Positions 26,451-35,901 of a stretch of 64,000 bases of DNA are shown one piece after another. The notes below the pieces were generated by a model. That model made no database searches and was not told the origin of the DNA. It saw nothing but the letters and a program-made list of their open reading frames with translations. The DNA comes from Candidatus Accumulibacter sp. ACC003 (GTDB taxonomy: Bacteria > Pseudomonadota > Gammaproteobacteria > Burkholderiales > Rhodocyclaceae): contig NZ_CAJQTX010000007.1 in NCBI RefSeq assembly GCF_907163085.1, positions 434,001 through 498,000 of the forward strand, written 5' to 3'. A program made the translations under genes and the position numbers. Each line of letters begins with the position of its first letter. The first letter of the stretch is position 1.

Positions 26451-26885
26451 ATGAGCATGCTGCAGGAGTTCAAAGAGTTCGCGATGAAGGGCAATGTCAT
26501 GGATCTCGCCGTCGGCGTGATTATTGGCGGTGCCTTTGGCAAGATCGTCGAAGCAATGGTCGGTGATCTGATCATGCCGGTGGTGGCCCTGATCATGGGT
26601 GGCAAGCTCGATTTCTCTGGGATGTTCGTGGTGCTCGGCAGCGTTCCGGAAGGGACCGCTGTGACGCTCGATGCGCTGAAGAAGGCGCAGGTGCCGGTTT
26701 TCGCCTACGGCCACTTTTTGACCATCCTGGTCAATTTCATCATTCTCGCGTTCATCATCTTCCTGATGGTCAAGCAGGTGAATCGCCTCAGGAAGAGCGC
26801 GCCAGCGGCCGCGCCGGCGGCGCCGCCGGAGCCCGCCGAGGAGGTCTTGCTGTTGCGCGAGATTCGCGACAGCCTGAACAAGTAA
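26451..26885 (+). CDS. mscL: Large-conductance mechanosensitive channel MscL
   Basis: Osmotic safety valve of the inner membrane, 144 residues. It begins [29 protein letters not shown] and has the second helix [21 protein letters not shown] and the C-terminal bundle with [16 protein letters not shown] periplasmic loop joins the two helices. The linker before the terminal helix is Ala/Pro-rich. A purine-rich AAAAAAGGGA ribosome site precedes ATG 26451. Confidence 0.97.
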   Translation: MSMLQEFKEFAMKGNVMDLAVGVIIGGAFGKIVEAMVGDLIMPVVALIMGGKLDFSGMFVVLGSVPEGTAVTLDALKKAQVPVFAYGHFLTILVNFIILAFIIFLMVKQVNRLRKSAPAAAPAAPPEPAEEVLLLREIRDSLNK

Positions 26886-26921
26886 TCGGCACGGCGGCTG
26901 GCGTCGGGCGGCGCACCGTCG

Positions 26922-29666
26922 TCAGTTCTTCTGTCCCTTGCTGGCGTCGGCAGCGACCACCAGCGTCAGCTGCTGGGGGTCGATGTACTTGCGGAAGGCG
27001 GCGTTGACCTGCTCCGGCGTGAGCGCTTTCACCTTGTCCTCGAAGTCCTGCGAAAACTGCCAGTCCTTGCCGAAGTCGAGCAGCGAGATCCAGCGCGCGG
27101 CGACGGCGCTGTCCTGCGAACGAGCGACGGCGCGTGCTTCGAGAATACCCTTCTTGGCTTCGGCCACTTCTTCGGCGGTGAAGCCATCGCGGCGCGCTCT
27201 GGCCAACTCTTCGAGGAAGGCCTGCTCGGCGCGGCCGGCGTTCTGCGGCGCGGCCATCGCCGCGAAGGTCCAACTCGACAGTCGCTCGTGGGTGCCGACC
27301 GATAGTGATGAACCGACGCTGTAGCTGAGCCCGTCCTTCTGCCGTAGGCGATCGATCAGTCGGCTCGACAAGCCGCTGCTACCGCCGAAGATGTTGTTCG
27401 CCACGTACAGCGCCGGTGCTTCGGCATCATCCTGACGCAGCATCAGGTCGAGGCGCGCACGCACGAAGGCGTTCTCCTTGTCGGGCGTGTCGATAACGAT
27501 CCGCTCTGCCGCCACCGGCCGGTACTCGCGGTCGACGCGGGCATAAGGTGATCTGGAGACGTAGCCGGGAAACAAGCGCTTGAGTTCGTCGACGACCGTC
27601 GCTTCGTCGAAGTCGCCGACGATGGCGATTTCGCCACGCGCCGTGCCCATCAGTTCGCGGTGATAAGCGACGACCTGTTCGAGCGTGCTCTGGCGCAGCT
27701 GTTCGATGCGTTCGCTCAGTTGCGCGTGGTAGCGCGGGTCGCCGGGCGGATAGGTGTTGAAGTGCGCGGCCAGGGCGTCGCGCGAGAGCTCCTGGGGATT
27801 GTCGAGTTGCGCCTGCAGCGCGGTCAGCGTCTGGCGCTTGAGTTCTTCGAACTCGGCCGCCGGGAAGCTGGCGTCACGCAGCAGCTGCGCGACCAGAGCG
27901 AGCGCTGCCGGAAGGTTTTCGCGGGTGGTCTCGAACTGGTTGAGGCCGCCGTGGATCTTCAGCCGCGTCATCTCGTCGGCAATCTGCTGGCGGCTCAACT
28001 GGCTGGTGCCGCGCGCCAACATCGCCAGCGCCAGGCTGCCGGCCATGTCGCGCTTGCGCAGCGAGTTCTCGTCACCCCAGCGGAAGCTCATCGCCACGTT
28101 CACCGTCTGGCCACGGTTCTTCTTGGGCAGCAGCGCGACTTTCAGCTCGCCGATACTCGGCAGGCGGCTGCGCTGGTTGATGTTGCCGTTGGAAGCTTCG
28201 AAAACTTCGCCGGCGTCGCCCTTTTCCTGCGGCTTGAAGTTCGCCAGCAGCTGCGCCGCGCTCGGCGCCGCGGGAATCTCCGCGCGCTGTGGCGAATCCT
28301 CGGGAACGAAGCTGCCGACGACGCGGTTGTCGCGAACGAAATATTTGGCGGCTGCGGCGTCGATCTGCGCTGTGGTGAGCTGTTCTAGTTGATCGCGGGC
28401 CAGGAAAAAGAGTCGCCAGTCGCCGAGCGCGATGTACTCCGACAAGGTCACCGCAAACACTTCCGGGTCGGCCAGCGCGCGCTCGTAGGAGGTTTGCGCC
28501 TGCACCCGCGCGCGATCGAGTTCGGCGCTGCTTGCCGCCTGGCGCGCGAAGCCGCCTTCGATCACCTCGATCATCTGGTCGCGAACGCGATCGAGCGCTT
28601 CACCCTTTTTGAGCATCGCGCCGAAGACCACGAAGCCCGGCTGACGGGCGTCGATGCTGAAGTCGTAGACCTGTGCCGCCAGGCCGGGTTGAACCAGGGC
28701 CTTGTAGAGACGGCCGTTCGGCGTGTCGCCCAATATTTCGCTGGCCATGCTGATCGCCTCGGAGTCGGCGTGCAGCGTCGACGGCGTGCGGTAAGCAACG
28801 GTGATGAGCTGCACCTCGCCTTTGCGACGAACGATGAACTGGCGCTCGCCGTCGGCCGTCGGCTCGACCGTCCAGTACTCGGGCAGCGAGCGCGTCGGCT
28901 TCGGCAGCTTGCCGAAGCTGGCGGCGATCCATTGCACGACCTGCTGCTCGTCGAACTTGCCGGCGACCGTCAGGACCGCGTTGTCGGGCTGGTAGAACTG
29001 TCGATAGAAAGCCTGCAGGTTTTCTATCTTCACGTTCTCGATGTCGCTACGCGCGCCGATGGTGCTGTGGCCGTAGTTGTGCCAGTCGAAGAGCGTCGCC
29101 TGCAGGCGTTTCAGCAGCACGCTTGACGGGCTGTTTTCGCCCATCTCGAATTCGTTGCGGACGACGCTCATTTCGCTGTCGAGGTCTTTTCTGGCGATGA
29201 ACGAGTTGACCATCGCGTCGGCGCTCCACGCCAGCGCCCACTTGATGTTGTCTTCGCTGGCCGGAAACGTGACATAGTAATTGGTGCGGTCCAGCCAGGT
29301 CGAGCCGTTGATCCGGAAGCCGCGGGTCTTGAACTCGCGCGTCGGGTCGGGGAAATTCTTCGACCCCTTGAACATCAGGTGTTCGAGCAGATGCGCCATG
29401 CCGGTCTCGCCGTAGTTCTCGTGGCGCGAGCCGACCAGGTAGGTGACGTTGACCGTCGCGGTCGGCTTGGCGGCGTCTGGAAAGACGATGAAATGCAGGC
29501 CGTTGGCCAGGCGATACTCGCTGATTCCTTCGACAGTAGTCAGCTTCTCGACGCCGCTGGGTAGTTTGCCGGGCAGCGGTTGGGCGGCGGCGAGCGCCGT
29601 TGGCACGAACGAAAAGATCAGCGATGCCAGCACGCCGGCGATGGTTTGCATCCAACGATTCATCAT
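26922..29666 (-). CDS. M16 family zinc peptidase, tandem-domain, exported
   Basis: A 914-residue exported peptidase with a signal peptide (MMNRWMQTIAGVLASLIFSF, cleaved near ALAAAQP). The first M16 half carries the inverted zinc motif HLLEH, with downstream Glu residues typical of pitrilysin family members. The second half is a related, inactive-type M16 repeat. This two-unit form resembles PqqL-like proteases of the periplasm. The start at 29666 follows GGAG on the minus strand; the open frame extends some 680 bases further upstream but contains a dispersed repeat and no protein features, so it is rejected. Confidence 0.92.
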   Translation of the reverse strand: MMNRWMQTIAGVLASLIFSFVPTALAAAQPLPGKLPSGVEKLTTVEGISEYRLANGLHFIVFPDAAKPTATVNVTYLVGSRHENYGETGMAHLLEHLMFKGSKNFPDPTREFKTRGFRINGSTWLDRTNYYVTFPASEDNIKWALAWSADAMVNSFIARKDLDSEMSVVRNEFEMGENSPSSVLLKRLQATLFDWHNYGHSTIGARSDIENVKIENLQAFYRQFYQPDNAVLTVAGKFDEQQVVQWIAASFGKLPKPTRSLPEYWTVEPTADGERQFIVRRKGEVQLITVAYRTPSTLHADSEAISMASEILGDTPNGRLYKALVQPGLAAQVYDFSIDARQPGFVVFGAMLKKGEALDRVRDQMIEVIEGGFARQAASSAELDRARVQAQTSYERALADPEVFAVTLSEYIALGDWRLFFLARDQLEQLTTAQIDAAAAKYFVRDNRVVGSFVPEDSPQRAEIPAAPSAAQLLANFKPQEKGDAGEVFEASNGNINQRSRLPSIGELKVALLPKKNRGQTVNVAMSFRWGDENSLRKRDMAGSLALAMLARGTSQLSRQQIADEMTRLKIHGGLNQFETTRENLPAALALVAQLLRDASFPAAEFEELKRQTLTALQAQLDNPQELSRDALAAHFNTYPPGDPRYHAQLSERIEQLRQSTLEQVVAYHRELMGTARGEIAIVGDFDEATVVDELKRLFPGYVSRSPYARVDREYRPVAAERIVIDTPDKENAFVRARLDLMLRQDDAEAPALYVANNIFGGSSGLSSRLIDRLRQKDGLSYSVGSSLSVGTHERLSSWTFAAMAAPQNAGRAEQAFLEELARARRDGFTAEEVAEAKKGILEARAVARSQDSAVAARWISLLDFGKDWQFSQDFEDKVKALTPEQVNAAFRKYIDPQQLTLVVAADASKGQKN

Positions 29667-29695
29667 CAGTACTCCACGAAACCCACGTTTGCGCA

Positions 29696-29824
29696 AACGG
29701 TCATGACTGCGAACAGACACCCCCCGATTCGGAAAGTCATGACCGTTTCCCTCGTTGGCGACCCGTCTCGCGCCGACGGCGGAGGGGGCTTGTGAGATTT
29801 GTGAGTCATGAAGGCGACTTTCAC
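29696..29824. repeat. Dispersed palindromic repeat, copy A
   Basis: Shares four ordered blocks with the copy at 45004-45123: AACGGTCATGAC, a 22-base identical block starting GAAAGTCATGACCGTTT, GAGATT[TC]GTGAGTC and GCGACTTTCAC. The first two blocks are inverted relative to each other, and the last can pair with the start of the second. Located between the divergent M16 peptidase and the small gene at 30187. Confidence 0.8.
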
Positions 29825-30186
29825 CTTGAGTCGATTGGCGTGCCAGAAATGGATCGGCCCGCACAGAGGGGGGTCTGGGCGGGCCGGGTGCTACGGCCAG
29901 TGCCGCGCTGGGGGAGGGGGATGGCGCGGCAGCGACAGGACGAAGAGTAGCGAATCCCTCGGTCGTGATCTGTGGCATCTCTGTCCCTGTTGTGTAACGG
30001 CGTGTGATTTGCCGGTACGGGCACATCGCTCGCCACGATGATCGGTCGCCGTCGCCGCTGCCGAAGCCCTCCGGCACGGCGAGGGCGGGCATGTCGCCGC
30101 TGGCTATTGCCATCGGTTCGCCGGAGCTGGCATTATCCGCGATTCGAGTCGCCATGTCGGCGTGATCATCAGCAAAGGAGCGGGCA
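29825..30186. other. Intergenic region before a small gene
   Basis: About 360 bases of GC-rich sequence without a convincing gene. It must hold the promoter of the gene at 30187, but I cannot pick out a clear -35/-10 pair. The minus-strand frame that crosses it is a read-through of the M16 frame. Confidence 0.5.
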
Positions 30187-30465
30187 ATGAAGCAAGAATC
30201 GGACGATCTGGGAATGGAGACTGTATTGCTGGAGCGCCTGGAAAAAGAAGGGCTGCCTCGCGCCATCGATCTGAAAGCGAAAGTGGACGCCGGCGAGCGC
30301 CTCGATGACATGGATATCGCCTTTCTCGAACGGGTCTTCGCCAGGGTCAAGGAGACCCGGCCATTTCTCGCCGCGCATCCCCAATATGGCGAGTTGGCGG
30401 CGAGACTGATCGATCTCTACGAACAGATCACGTCCAAGGCGCTGGCGAACGAGAAATCAGCTTGA
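30187..30465 (+). CDS. Small conserved hypothetical protein
   Basis: A 92-residue acidic, helical protein (MKQESDDLGMETVLLERLEK to KALANEKSA) with no signal peptide or membrane helix. A good AAAGGAGC ribosome site precedes ATG 30187. Heptad-like Leu/Glu patterns suggest a small helical bundle. I do not recognise a named family. It is convergent with the SulP gene, whose stop lies 21 bases downstream. Confidence 0.65.
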   Translation: MKQESDDLGMETVLLERLEKEGLPRAIDLKAKVDAGERLDDMDIAFLERVFARVKETRPFLAAHPQYGELAARLIDLYEQITSKALANEKSA

Positions 30466-30486
30466 GTCGCTGAGCAGCCCACTGCC

Positions 30487-32265
30487 CTAGGTGTTGGTCG
30501 GCGGCCGTTCCTGGCCGCCTGCCGGGGCGGTGTCGGGTTGGTCGGGGGAATCGTCGGCTTCGGCGGTGGCGGCGTCCAGGTCGGCACGTTCCCGCCAATG
30601 GCGAATCGCCTGGCGCATGGTCGGGAAGGCACGCTGTTGCAGGGACTCGTCGGGGTGCTTGGTGCTCACCAGCCATTGCTCGAATTCGATCTGCCGTCCG
30701 GCCAGAATCAGCGTGATGTTCTTCGCCGCGAGTTCGCCGTCGAGTCTTTCCAGCGTATCGATACCGGTGATGTCGACGTCGGTCATGGCGATCATGTCGA
30801 GCACGACGCGCTCGACGGGAGCCGGCTGGCGGGCGATCGCCCGATTTACTTCGGCACGGAAGTGGTTGGCGTTGAAGAAGACCAGCGGACCACAGAAGCG
30901 CAGCAACAGCAGGCCATCGATGATCGCTGCATTCGGGAAGAGCTTGTGGTTGTACAGCCCGGCGCGGCCGGGAATGTTGACCAGTTCTTCGCAGTCGGGC
31001 CGGGCAACCCGGCGAATGAACATCAACAAGGCCAAGCCGACGGCGAGCATGATCGCCTTGATGGCGCCGAAAGCGAGGACGCCGAGCATGGTGATCACGC
31101 CGAGCACCAGCGCCGAACGTTCGATCTGGTGATAGCGCCTGAAGACCAGGAAATCGAGCAAGGACCACGAGGCAAACATCAGCACCACACCGAGCGCCGG
31201 AATCGGCAACCAGGCCAGCGAACCGGTACCGACCAGCAGCAGCAGCGAAATCGTCAGCGCGGCGACGATGCTTACCATCTGCGTGCGGCCGCCATTGGCG
31301 TCGCTGACCGCGGTGCGTGAATCGGCGCCGGTAACCGCAAAGCCCTGCGACAGCGCCGAGACGATGTTGGCCATTCCGAAGGCGGCGAATTCGCGGTCGA
31401 CGTCGATATCGTAGCCGTTGCGTTCGGCAAAGCTGCGCGCGGTGAGCATGCCGCTGGTGAATAGCACCAGCGCCAGACCCGCCGCCGAAGCGGCGATCTC
31501 GCCGACGATGTCGACGTGCAGTTCCGGCCATTCAAGATCGGGCAGGCCGCCGGCCACCGGGCCGATCAGCGCCACGCCATACTTGTCGAGTCCGAACAGA
31601 AAGGCCGCCAGGCCGGCGACGATCATCGTCGCCAGCGACGCTGGCACGCGTTTGGTATAACGCGGCATAAAGAACATCACCGCCGCGCAGCAGACCGACA
31701 GGACGACCGTTGGCCAGTGTGCGGTGAGCACCAGGTGCGGAATTTCCAGCAGCTGTTTGAAGAAGCGCGTGGCCTCCGGTTTGCTGCCGAGGACCTTGCC
31801 GACCTGGCCGATCAGGATCGTCAGCGAAACGCCGTTGAGCAGACCGATGATGATCGGCTTGGCCAGGAAGTCGGCCAGGCCACCGAGGCGAAGGAAGCTC
31901 GCCGCCAGGCAGAAGACGCCGGTCAGCAGCGTCAGCGCGATGCCGTAGGTCAGGTAGAGGCCGCTATTGCCGGCGGCCAGCGGCGCGATCACCGCGGCCA
32001 GCATGGCGCAGGTGGCGGCGTCCGGGCCGATGATCAGCTGCCGCGAGGTGCCGGCGAAGGCATACACCACCATCGGCAGAATCGACGCGTACAAGCCGGT
32101 CGACGGACTGAAGCCCGCCAGTTGCGCATAAGCGATGGCGATCGGGATGGCCACGGCGGCGACCGACAGGCCGGCCCGAATGTCGTACGGCCAGTCCGCG
32201 GCACGGTATTTCAGCAGGGGTCGCAGCCCGGGCAACAGGCGATTCAGATGAGCAAGAGCTTGCAT
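30487..32265 (-). CDS. SulP family anion transporter with STAS domain
   Basis: A 592-residue inner-membrane transporter. The transmembrane part has the SulP signature near the N terminus (AAVAIPIAIAYAQLAGFSPSTGLYASILPMVVYAFAGTS) and AVTGADSRTAVSDANGGRTQ later. The C-terminal STAS domain begins around GLYNHKLFPNAAIIDGLLLLRF and contains the loop AMTDVDITGIDTLERLD. The family transports sulfate, bicarbonate or dicarboxylates; sequence alone does not tell which. The last 35 residues are Asp/Pro-rich. Alone on its strand. Confidence 0.93.
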   Translation of the reverse strand: MQALAHLNRLLPGLRPLLKYRAADWPYDIRAGLSVAAVAIPIAIAYAQLAGFSPSTGLYASILPMVVYAFAGTSRQLIIGPDAATCAMLAAVIAPLAAGNSGLYLTYGIALTLLTGVFCLAASFLRLGGLADFLAKPIIIGLLNGVSLTILIGQVGKVLGSKPEATRFFKQLLEIPHLVLTAHWPTVVLSVCCAAVMFFMPRYTKRVPASLATMIVAGLAAFLFGLDKYGVALIGPVAGGLPDLEWPELHVDIVGEIAASAAGLALVLFTSGMLTARSFAERNGYDIDVDREFAAFGMANIVSALSQGFAVTGADSRTAVSDANGGRTQMVSIVAALTISLLLLVGTGSLAWLPIPALGVVLMFASWSLLDFLVFRRYHQIERSALVLGVITMLGVLAFGAIKAIMLAVGLALLMFIRRVARPDCEELVNIPGRAGLYNHKLFPNAAIIDGLLLLRFCGPLVFFNANHFRAEVNRAIARQPAPVERVVLDMIAMTDVDITGIDTLERLDGELAAKNITLILAGRQIEFEQWLVSTKHPDESLQQRAFPTMRQAIRHWRERADLDAATAEADDSPDQPDTAPAGGQERPPTNT

Positions 32266-32496
32266 TCGGTGACCTCGACGGTTCGTTCAGAAGGGCGGCT
32301 GTCGCATGTCACGGCGCCCGTGGCTGTCGCAGTGAGCGGACGATTGTAGCAGAAAGGCATTTTGCGTCGGGCGCGCCGCTGGACATGCCAATGTTGTCGT
32401 ATCGATGCACGCGATGAGCGATCGAAGCGGGTGCGCCATCAGGTCCTGGCTGCGCAGCAGTTGCATCAGACGCTGCTTGTAGTATCCTGCCGCGAA

Positions 32497-32509
32497 GTTG
32501 TCAGACAAC
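32497..32509. promoter_or_regulatory. Palindromic operator for the FadR/GntR-type regulator
   Basis: GTTGTCAGACAAC is a perfect 13-base palindrome fitting the FadR-subfamily half-site pattern TNGTNNNACNA. It ends ten bases before the regulator's ATG (32519) and 11 bases after a TAGTAT (32480-32485) that may be a -10 box. Binding here would block transcription or initiation, so autoregulation of the glc operon is likely. Confidence 0.65.
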
Positions 32510-32518
32510 CGGAACGTC

Positions 32519-33343
32519 ATGCTTACCAATGAGCTGAAGGGAATTGTTCGTCGGCCTCGCCTCAGCGAAGAGTTGTCGGTCGCCCTCGAGGCGAAGATCG
32601 CCGGCGGCGAGTTCAAACCGGGTGAGCGCTTGCCGGTCGAAAAAGCCCTGGCCGAAACCTACGGCGTCAGCCGTGCGGTGGTTCGCGAAGCCGTCGCCCG
32701 GCTCAAAGCCGATGGCCGCGTCGAAACCCGGCAAGGCGCGGGCGCTTTTGTCGCGCTGGCGCCGAAAAGTCTCAACCTGCGTTTCTGGCAGGGAGACGGC
32801 CCGGCACAGGCCGAATTGCGCGAGATCTTCGAATTACGGGCGATGGTCGAGGGCTCGATTGCCGAACTCGCTGCGCGTCGCCGCGTGCCGGCTGACGTGG
32901 TCGCCATGCAGTGCTTCCTGGACGCCATGGACGATGCCTTGGCGAACGGTAGCGATGGTTCGGAGGCCGACGACGACTTTCATCTGGCGATCGCCGCGGC
33001 GACTCATAACAGCTACGCGCATCGCTTGCTGGAATTCCTCGGTCGGCACTTTTCCGAGTCGCGGCGCCTGGCGTGGAGCATGCCCGGGCGTAACGGCGCC
33101 TTGCCGGCAGAGGCGTGTGCCGAGCACCGGCGGATCTTCGCGTCGGTTAGCACGGGTGATCCCGAGCGCGCACGCCGGCACGCCCACGAGCACGTACGTT
33201 GCGCGGCGCGGCGCGTCGGTATCGAACTGGCCGACGATCTGATCGCCAGTGAGCCGCTGATTGCCGCTGAGCCGCACCGCGCCGTCGCGGCCGCAGGGTC
33301 TTTGTTAGCGTCATTAACCACGTCGTACGAGGAAAACACATGA
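32519..33343 (+). CDS. GntR-family (FadR/FCD) regulator of the glycolate operon
   Basis: A 274-residue transcription regulator. The N-terminal winged helix has the GntR pattern GGEFKPGERLPVEKALAETYGVSRAVVREAVARL. The C-terminal FCD ligand domain has FELRAMVEGSIAELAARR, DDDFHLAIAAATHN and EHRRIFASV, with the metal-binding Asp and His residues. GlcC and LldR belong to this group, so a 2-hydroxy acid effector is likely. ATG 32519 is chosen; a TTG at 32498 would place the operator inside the gene. The stop overlaps glcD by four bases. Confidence 0.88.
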   Translation: MLTNELKGIVRRPRLSEELSVALEAKIAGGEFKPGERLPVEKALAETYGVSRAVVREAVARLKADGRVETRQGAGAFVALAPKSLNLRFWQGDGPAQAELREIFELRAMVEGSIAELAARRRVPADVVAMQCFLDAMDDALANGSDGSEADDDFHLAIAAATHNSYAHRLLEFLGRHFSESRRLAWSMPGRNGALPAEACAEHRRIFASVSTGDPERARRHAHEHVRCAARRVGIELADDLIASEPLIAAEPHRAVAAAGSLLASLTTSYEENT

Positions 33344-34821
33344 GCATGGAAACCACCGTTGCCGAGCGGCGTTTCACGCTCGATCGGCAGGCGCTGATCG
33401 CCCGGCTGCGCGCCGTCTTGCCGGCGCCCGCGCTGCTCGCCGAGGAAGAAGAGATGCGGCCCTACGACTGCGATGGCCTTACCGCCTATCGGCAGTTGCC
33501 GCTGCTGGTCGTCTTGCCCGAGGACGAAGCGCAGGTGCAGGCGATTCTCCGTGTCTGCCACGAGCTGCAAGCACCGGTGGTCGCGCGTGGCGCGGCGACC
33601 GGCCTTTCGGGCGGCGCGACGCCGCATCGCGACGGCGTTCTGGTGTCGCTGGCCAAGCTCAAGAAGATCATCAGCGTCGACCCGCTGGCGCGCACCGCGG
33701 TGGTCCAGCCCGGCGTCCGCAATCTGTCGGTTTCCGAGGCGGCGGCGCCGTACGGTCTCTACTACGCGCCCGATCCCTCGTCGCAGATCGCCTGTACGAT
33801 CGGCGGCAACGTCGCCGAGAACGCGGGTGGCGTGCATTGCCTGAAGTACGGCCTGACCGTGCACAACGTCCTGCGCGTACGCGGTCTGACGATCAAGGGC
33901 GAAATTGTCGAATTCGGTAACGCCGCGCTCGACGCACCGGGTTACGACCTGCTGGCCTTGATCAACGGCTCCGAAGGCCTGCTCGCCGTGATCACCGAGG
34001 TGACCGTCAAGCTGACGCCCAAACCCGAGTTGGCGCAGGTGGTGATCGCCTCGTTTGCCGACGTCCGCCTGGCCGGCGATGCCGTCGCCAGCATCATCGC
34101 CGCCGGGATCATTCCGGCCGGCCTGGAAATGATGGACAAGAAGGCGATTCACGCCGTCGAGCCCTACGTCAGGGCCGGTTACGACATGGATGCCGAGGCC
34201 ATTCTGCTCTGCGAATCGGACGGCACGCCCGAGGAAGTGGCCGAGGAAATCGCGCGCATGACGGCCGTTCTCGAAGCCAGTGGCGCGGCCGGGATTCGCG
34301 TCTCACAGAACGAAGCCGAGCGGCTCAGGTTCTGGGCGGGGCGTAAAGCGGCGTTTCCGGCGGTTGGGCGACTCACTCCCGACTACCTGTGCATGGACGG
34401 GACGATTCCGCGCAAGCGCCTGGCCGAGATGCTCGAAGCGATCAACGCCTTGTCGGAAAAATATGCGTTGCGCTGCGCCAACGTTTTTCACGCCGGCGAC
34501 GGTAATTTGCACCCCTTGATCATGTACGACGCCAACCAGCCGGGGCAATTCGAACGCGCCGCGGCCTTTGGCGCCGAGATTCTCGAGCGCTCGGTCAGGT
34601 TCGGCGGCACGATCACCGGCGAGCACGGCGTCGGCATCGAGAAAATCGACATCATGGCCGAACAGTTCACGCTCGCCGAGATTGGCGCTTTCCACCGGCT
34701 CAAGGCGGCCTTCGACGAAAATGGCCTGCTCAACCCCGGTAAGGGCGTGCCGACGCTGGCGCGTTGTCGCGAATATACCCAGGCGCGCGCCGGCGGCGCG
34801 GCTACTTCTCCGAGGTCGTGA
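33340..34821 (+). CDS. glcD: Glycolate oxidase subunit GlcD, FAD-linked
   Basis: FAD-binding subunit (493 residues) that oxidises glycolate (or D-lactate) to the 2-oxo acid. The PCMH-type FAD domain shows GAATGLSGGATPHRDGV, then PDPSSQIACTIGGNVAENAGG. The C-terminal oxidase domain ends with GDGNLHPLIMYD and TGEHGVGIEK, typical of GlcD. It overlaps the regulator by four bases and GlcE by one. Expected at the membrane, feeding electrons through GlcE and GlcF to quinone. Confidence 0.95.
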   Translation: MSMETTVAERRFTLDRQALIARLRAVLPAPALLAEEEEMRPYDCDGLTAYRQLPLLVVLPEDEAQVQAILRVCHELQAPVVARGAATGLSGGATPHRDGVLVSLAKLKKIISVDPLARTAVVQPGVRNLSVSEAAAPYGLYYAPDPSSQIACTIGGNVAENAGGVHCLKYGLTVHNVLRVRGLTIKGEIVEFGNAALDAPGYDLLALINGSEGLLAVITEVTVKLTPKPELAQVVIASFADVRLAGDAVASIIAAGIIPAGLEMMDKKAIHAVEPYVRAGYDMDAEAILLCESDGTPEEVAEEIARMTAVLEASGAAGIRVSQNEAERLRFWAGRKAAFPAVGRLTPDYLCMDGTIPRKRLAEMLEAINALSEKYALRCANVFHAGDGNLHPLIMYDANQPGQFERAAAFGAEILERSVRFGGTITGEHGVGIEKIDIMAEQFTLAEIGAFHRLKAAFDENGLLNPGKGVPTLARCREYTQARAGGAATSPRS

Positions 34822-35888
34822 TGGACACATTGATCGAAAACTGGATAACGCGGATCGCCGATGCCGCCAGGTCAGGTGCCAGCCTGACGATTCGTGGTGG
34901 CGGCAGCAAGGATTTCTACGGTGGCCCCGAACGCGGCGAACGACTCGAGGTCAGCGAGCACCGTGGCGTCGTCGCCTACGAACCGACCGAACTGGTGGTC
35001 ACCGCGCGTGCCGGCACGCCGCTCGTCGAACTGGCGGCGACGCTCGCCGACAAGGGGCAGTGGCTGGCCTTCGAGGCGCCTCATTTCGGGCCGTCGGCGA
35101 CCGTTGGCGGGATGTTGGCGAGTGGCTTGTCAGGGCCGCGTCGGCAGGCGGTCGGCGCGCTGCGTGACTTTGTCCTCGGCGTCAAGATGCTCAGCGGCAG
35201 CGGCGAGGTGCTGTCCTTTGGCGGGCAGGTGATGAAGAACGTCGCCGGTTATGACGTGCCGCGCCTGCTGGCAGGCAGTCTCGGAACGTTTGGCGTGGTT
35301 CTCGAAGCGTCATTCAAGGTCTTGCCGCTGCCGGTCGCCGAAAAGAGTCTGCGCTTTGCGCTCGACGAAGCGGCCGCGCTGGCCAGGCTCAACGAGTGGG
35401 GCGGGCGGCCATTGCCGATTTCCGCATCGGCGTGGCACGACGGCACGCTGACGCTGCGCCTGTCGGGCGCGGCGGCGGCCGTCGAGGCGGCGCAGCGGAA
35501 CCTCGCCGGTGAGCCGCTGGCGGACGCCGACGCGGCGGCCTTCTGGCACTCGGTGCGCGAGCAGACACACGCTTTCTTTGCCGGTGATGCGCCGCTGTGG
35601 CGCCTGTCGCTGCCGTCCGTGGCGCCGCTGCAGGCGCTCGGGCCGACCCTGGTCGAATGGGGCGGCGCACAGCGCTGGTTGCGTGCCGGCGATGCCCGCG
35701 CGATCCGCGTGGCGGCGGCCAAGGCCGGCGGGCACGCGACGCTGTTTCGTGCCGACGACGCCTTGAAGACTTCGGCCGGCGTCTTCCAGCCATTGGCGGC
35801 GCCGCTGGCACGAATCCATCGCCAGCTGAAGAGTGCGTTCGACCCGCAAGGGGTGTTCAACCGCGGCCGGATGTATCCGGACTTCTGA
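34821..35888 (+). CDS. glcE: Glycolate oxidase subunit GlcE, FAD-binding
   Basis: A 355-residue FAD-binding subunit. It carries the LTIRGGGSKDFYGG loop, the PCMH motif FGPSATVGGMLASGLSGPRR and GQVMKNVAGYDVPRLLAGSLG, all hallmarks of GlcE. It is shorter than GlcD because it lacks part of the C-terminal domain. ATG 34821 overlaps the glcD stop by one base; glcF follows after 13 bases. Confidence 0.94.
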   Translation: MDTLIENWITRIADAARSGASLTIRGGGSKDFYGGPERGERLEVSEHRGVVAYEPTELVVTARAGTPLVELAATLADKGQWLAFEAPHFGPSATVGGMLASGLSGPRRQAVGALRDFVLGVKMLSGSGEVLSFGGQVMKNVAGYDVPRLLAGSLGTFGVVLEASFKVLPLPVAEKSLRFALDEAAALARLNEWGGRPLPISASAWHDGTLTLRLSGAAAAVEAAQRNLAGEPLADADAAAFWHSVREQTHAFFAGDAPLWRLSLPSVAPLQALGPTLVEWGGAQRWLRAGDARAIRVAAAKAGGHATLFRADDALKTSAGVFQPLAAPLARIHRQLKSAFDPQGVFNRGRMYPDF

Positions 35889-35901
35889 GAGCCTGCCGAT
35901 C

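Noticed and set aside
29667-30350. N-terminal extension of the M16 peptidase frame
   Set aside because: A signal peptide and ribosome site place the start at 29666, and the extension runs through a dispersed repeat.
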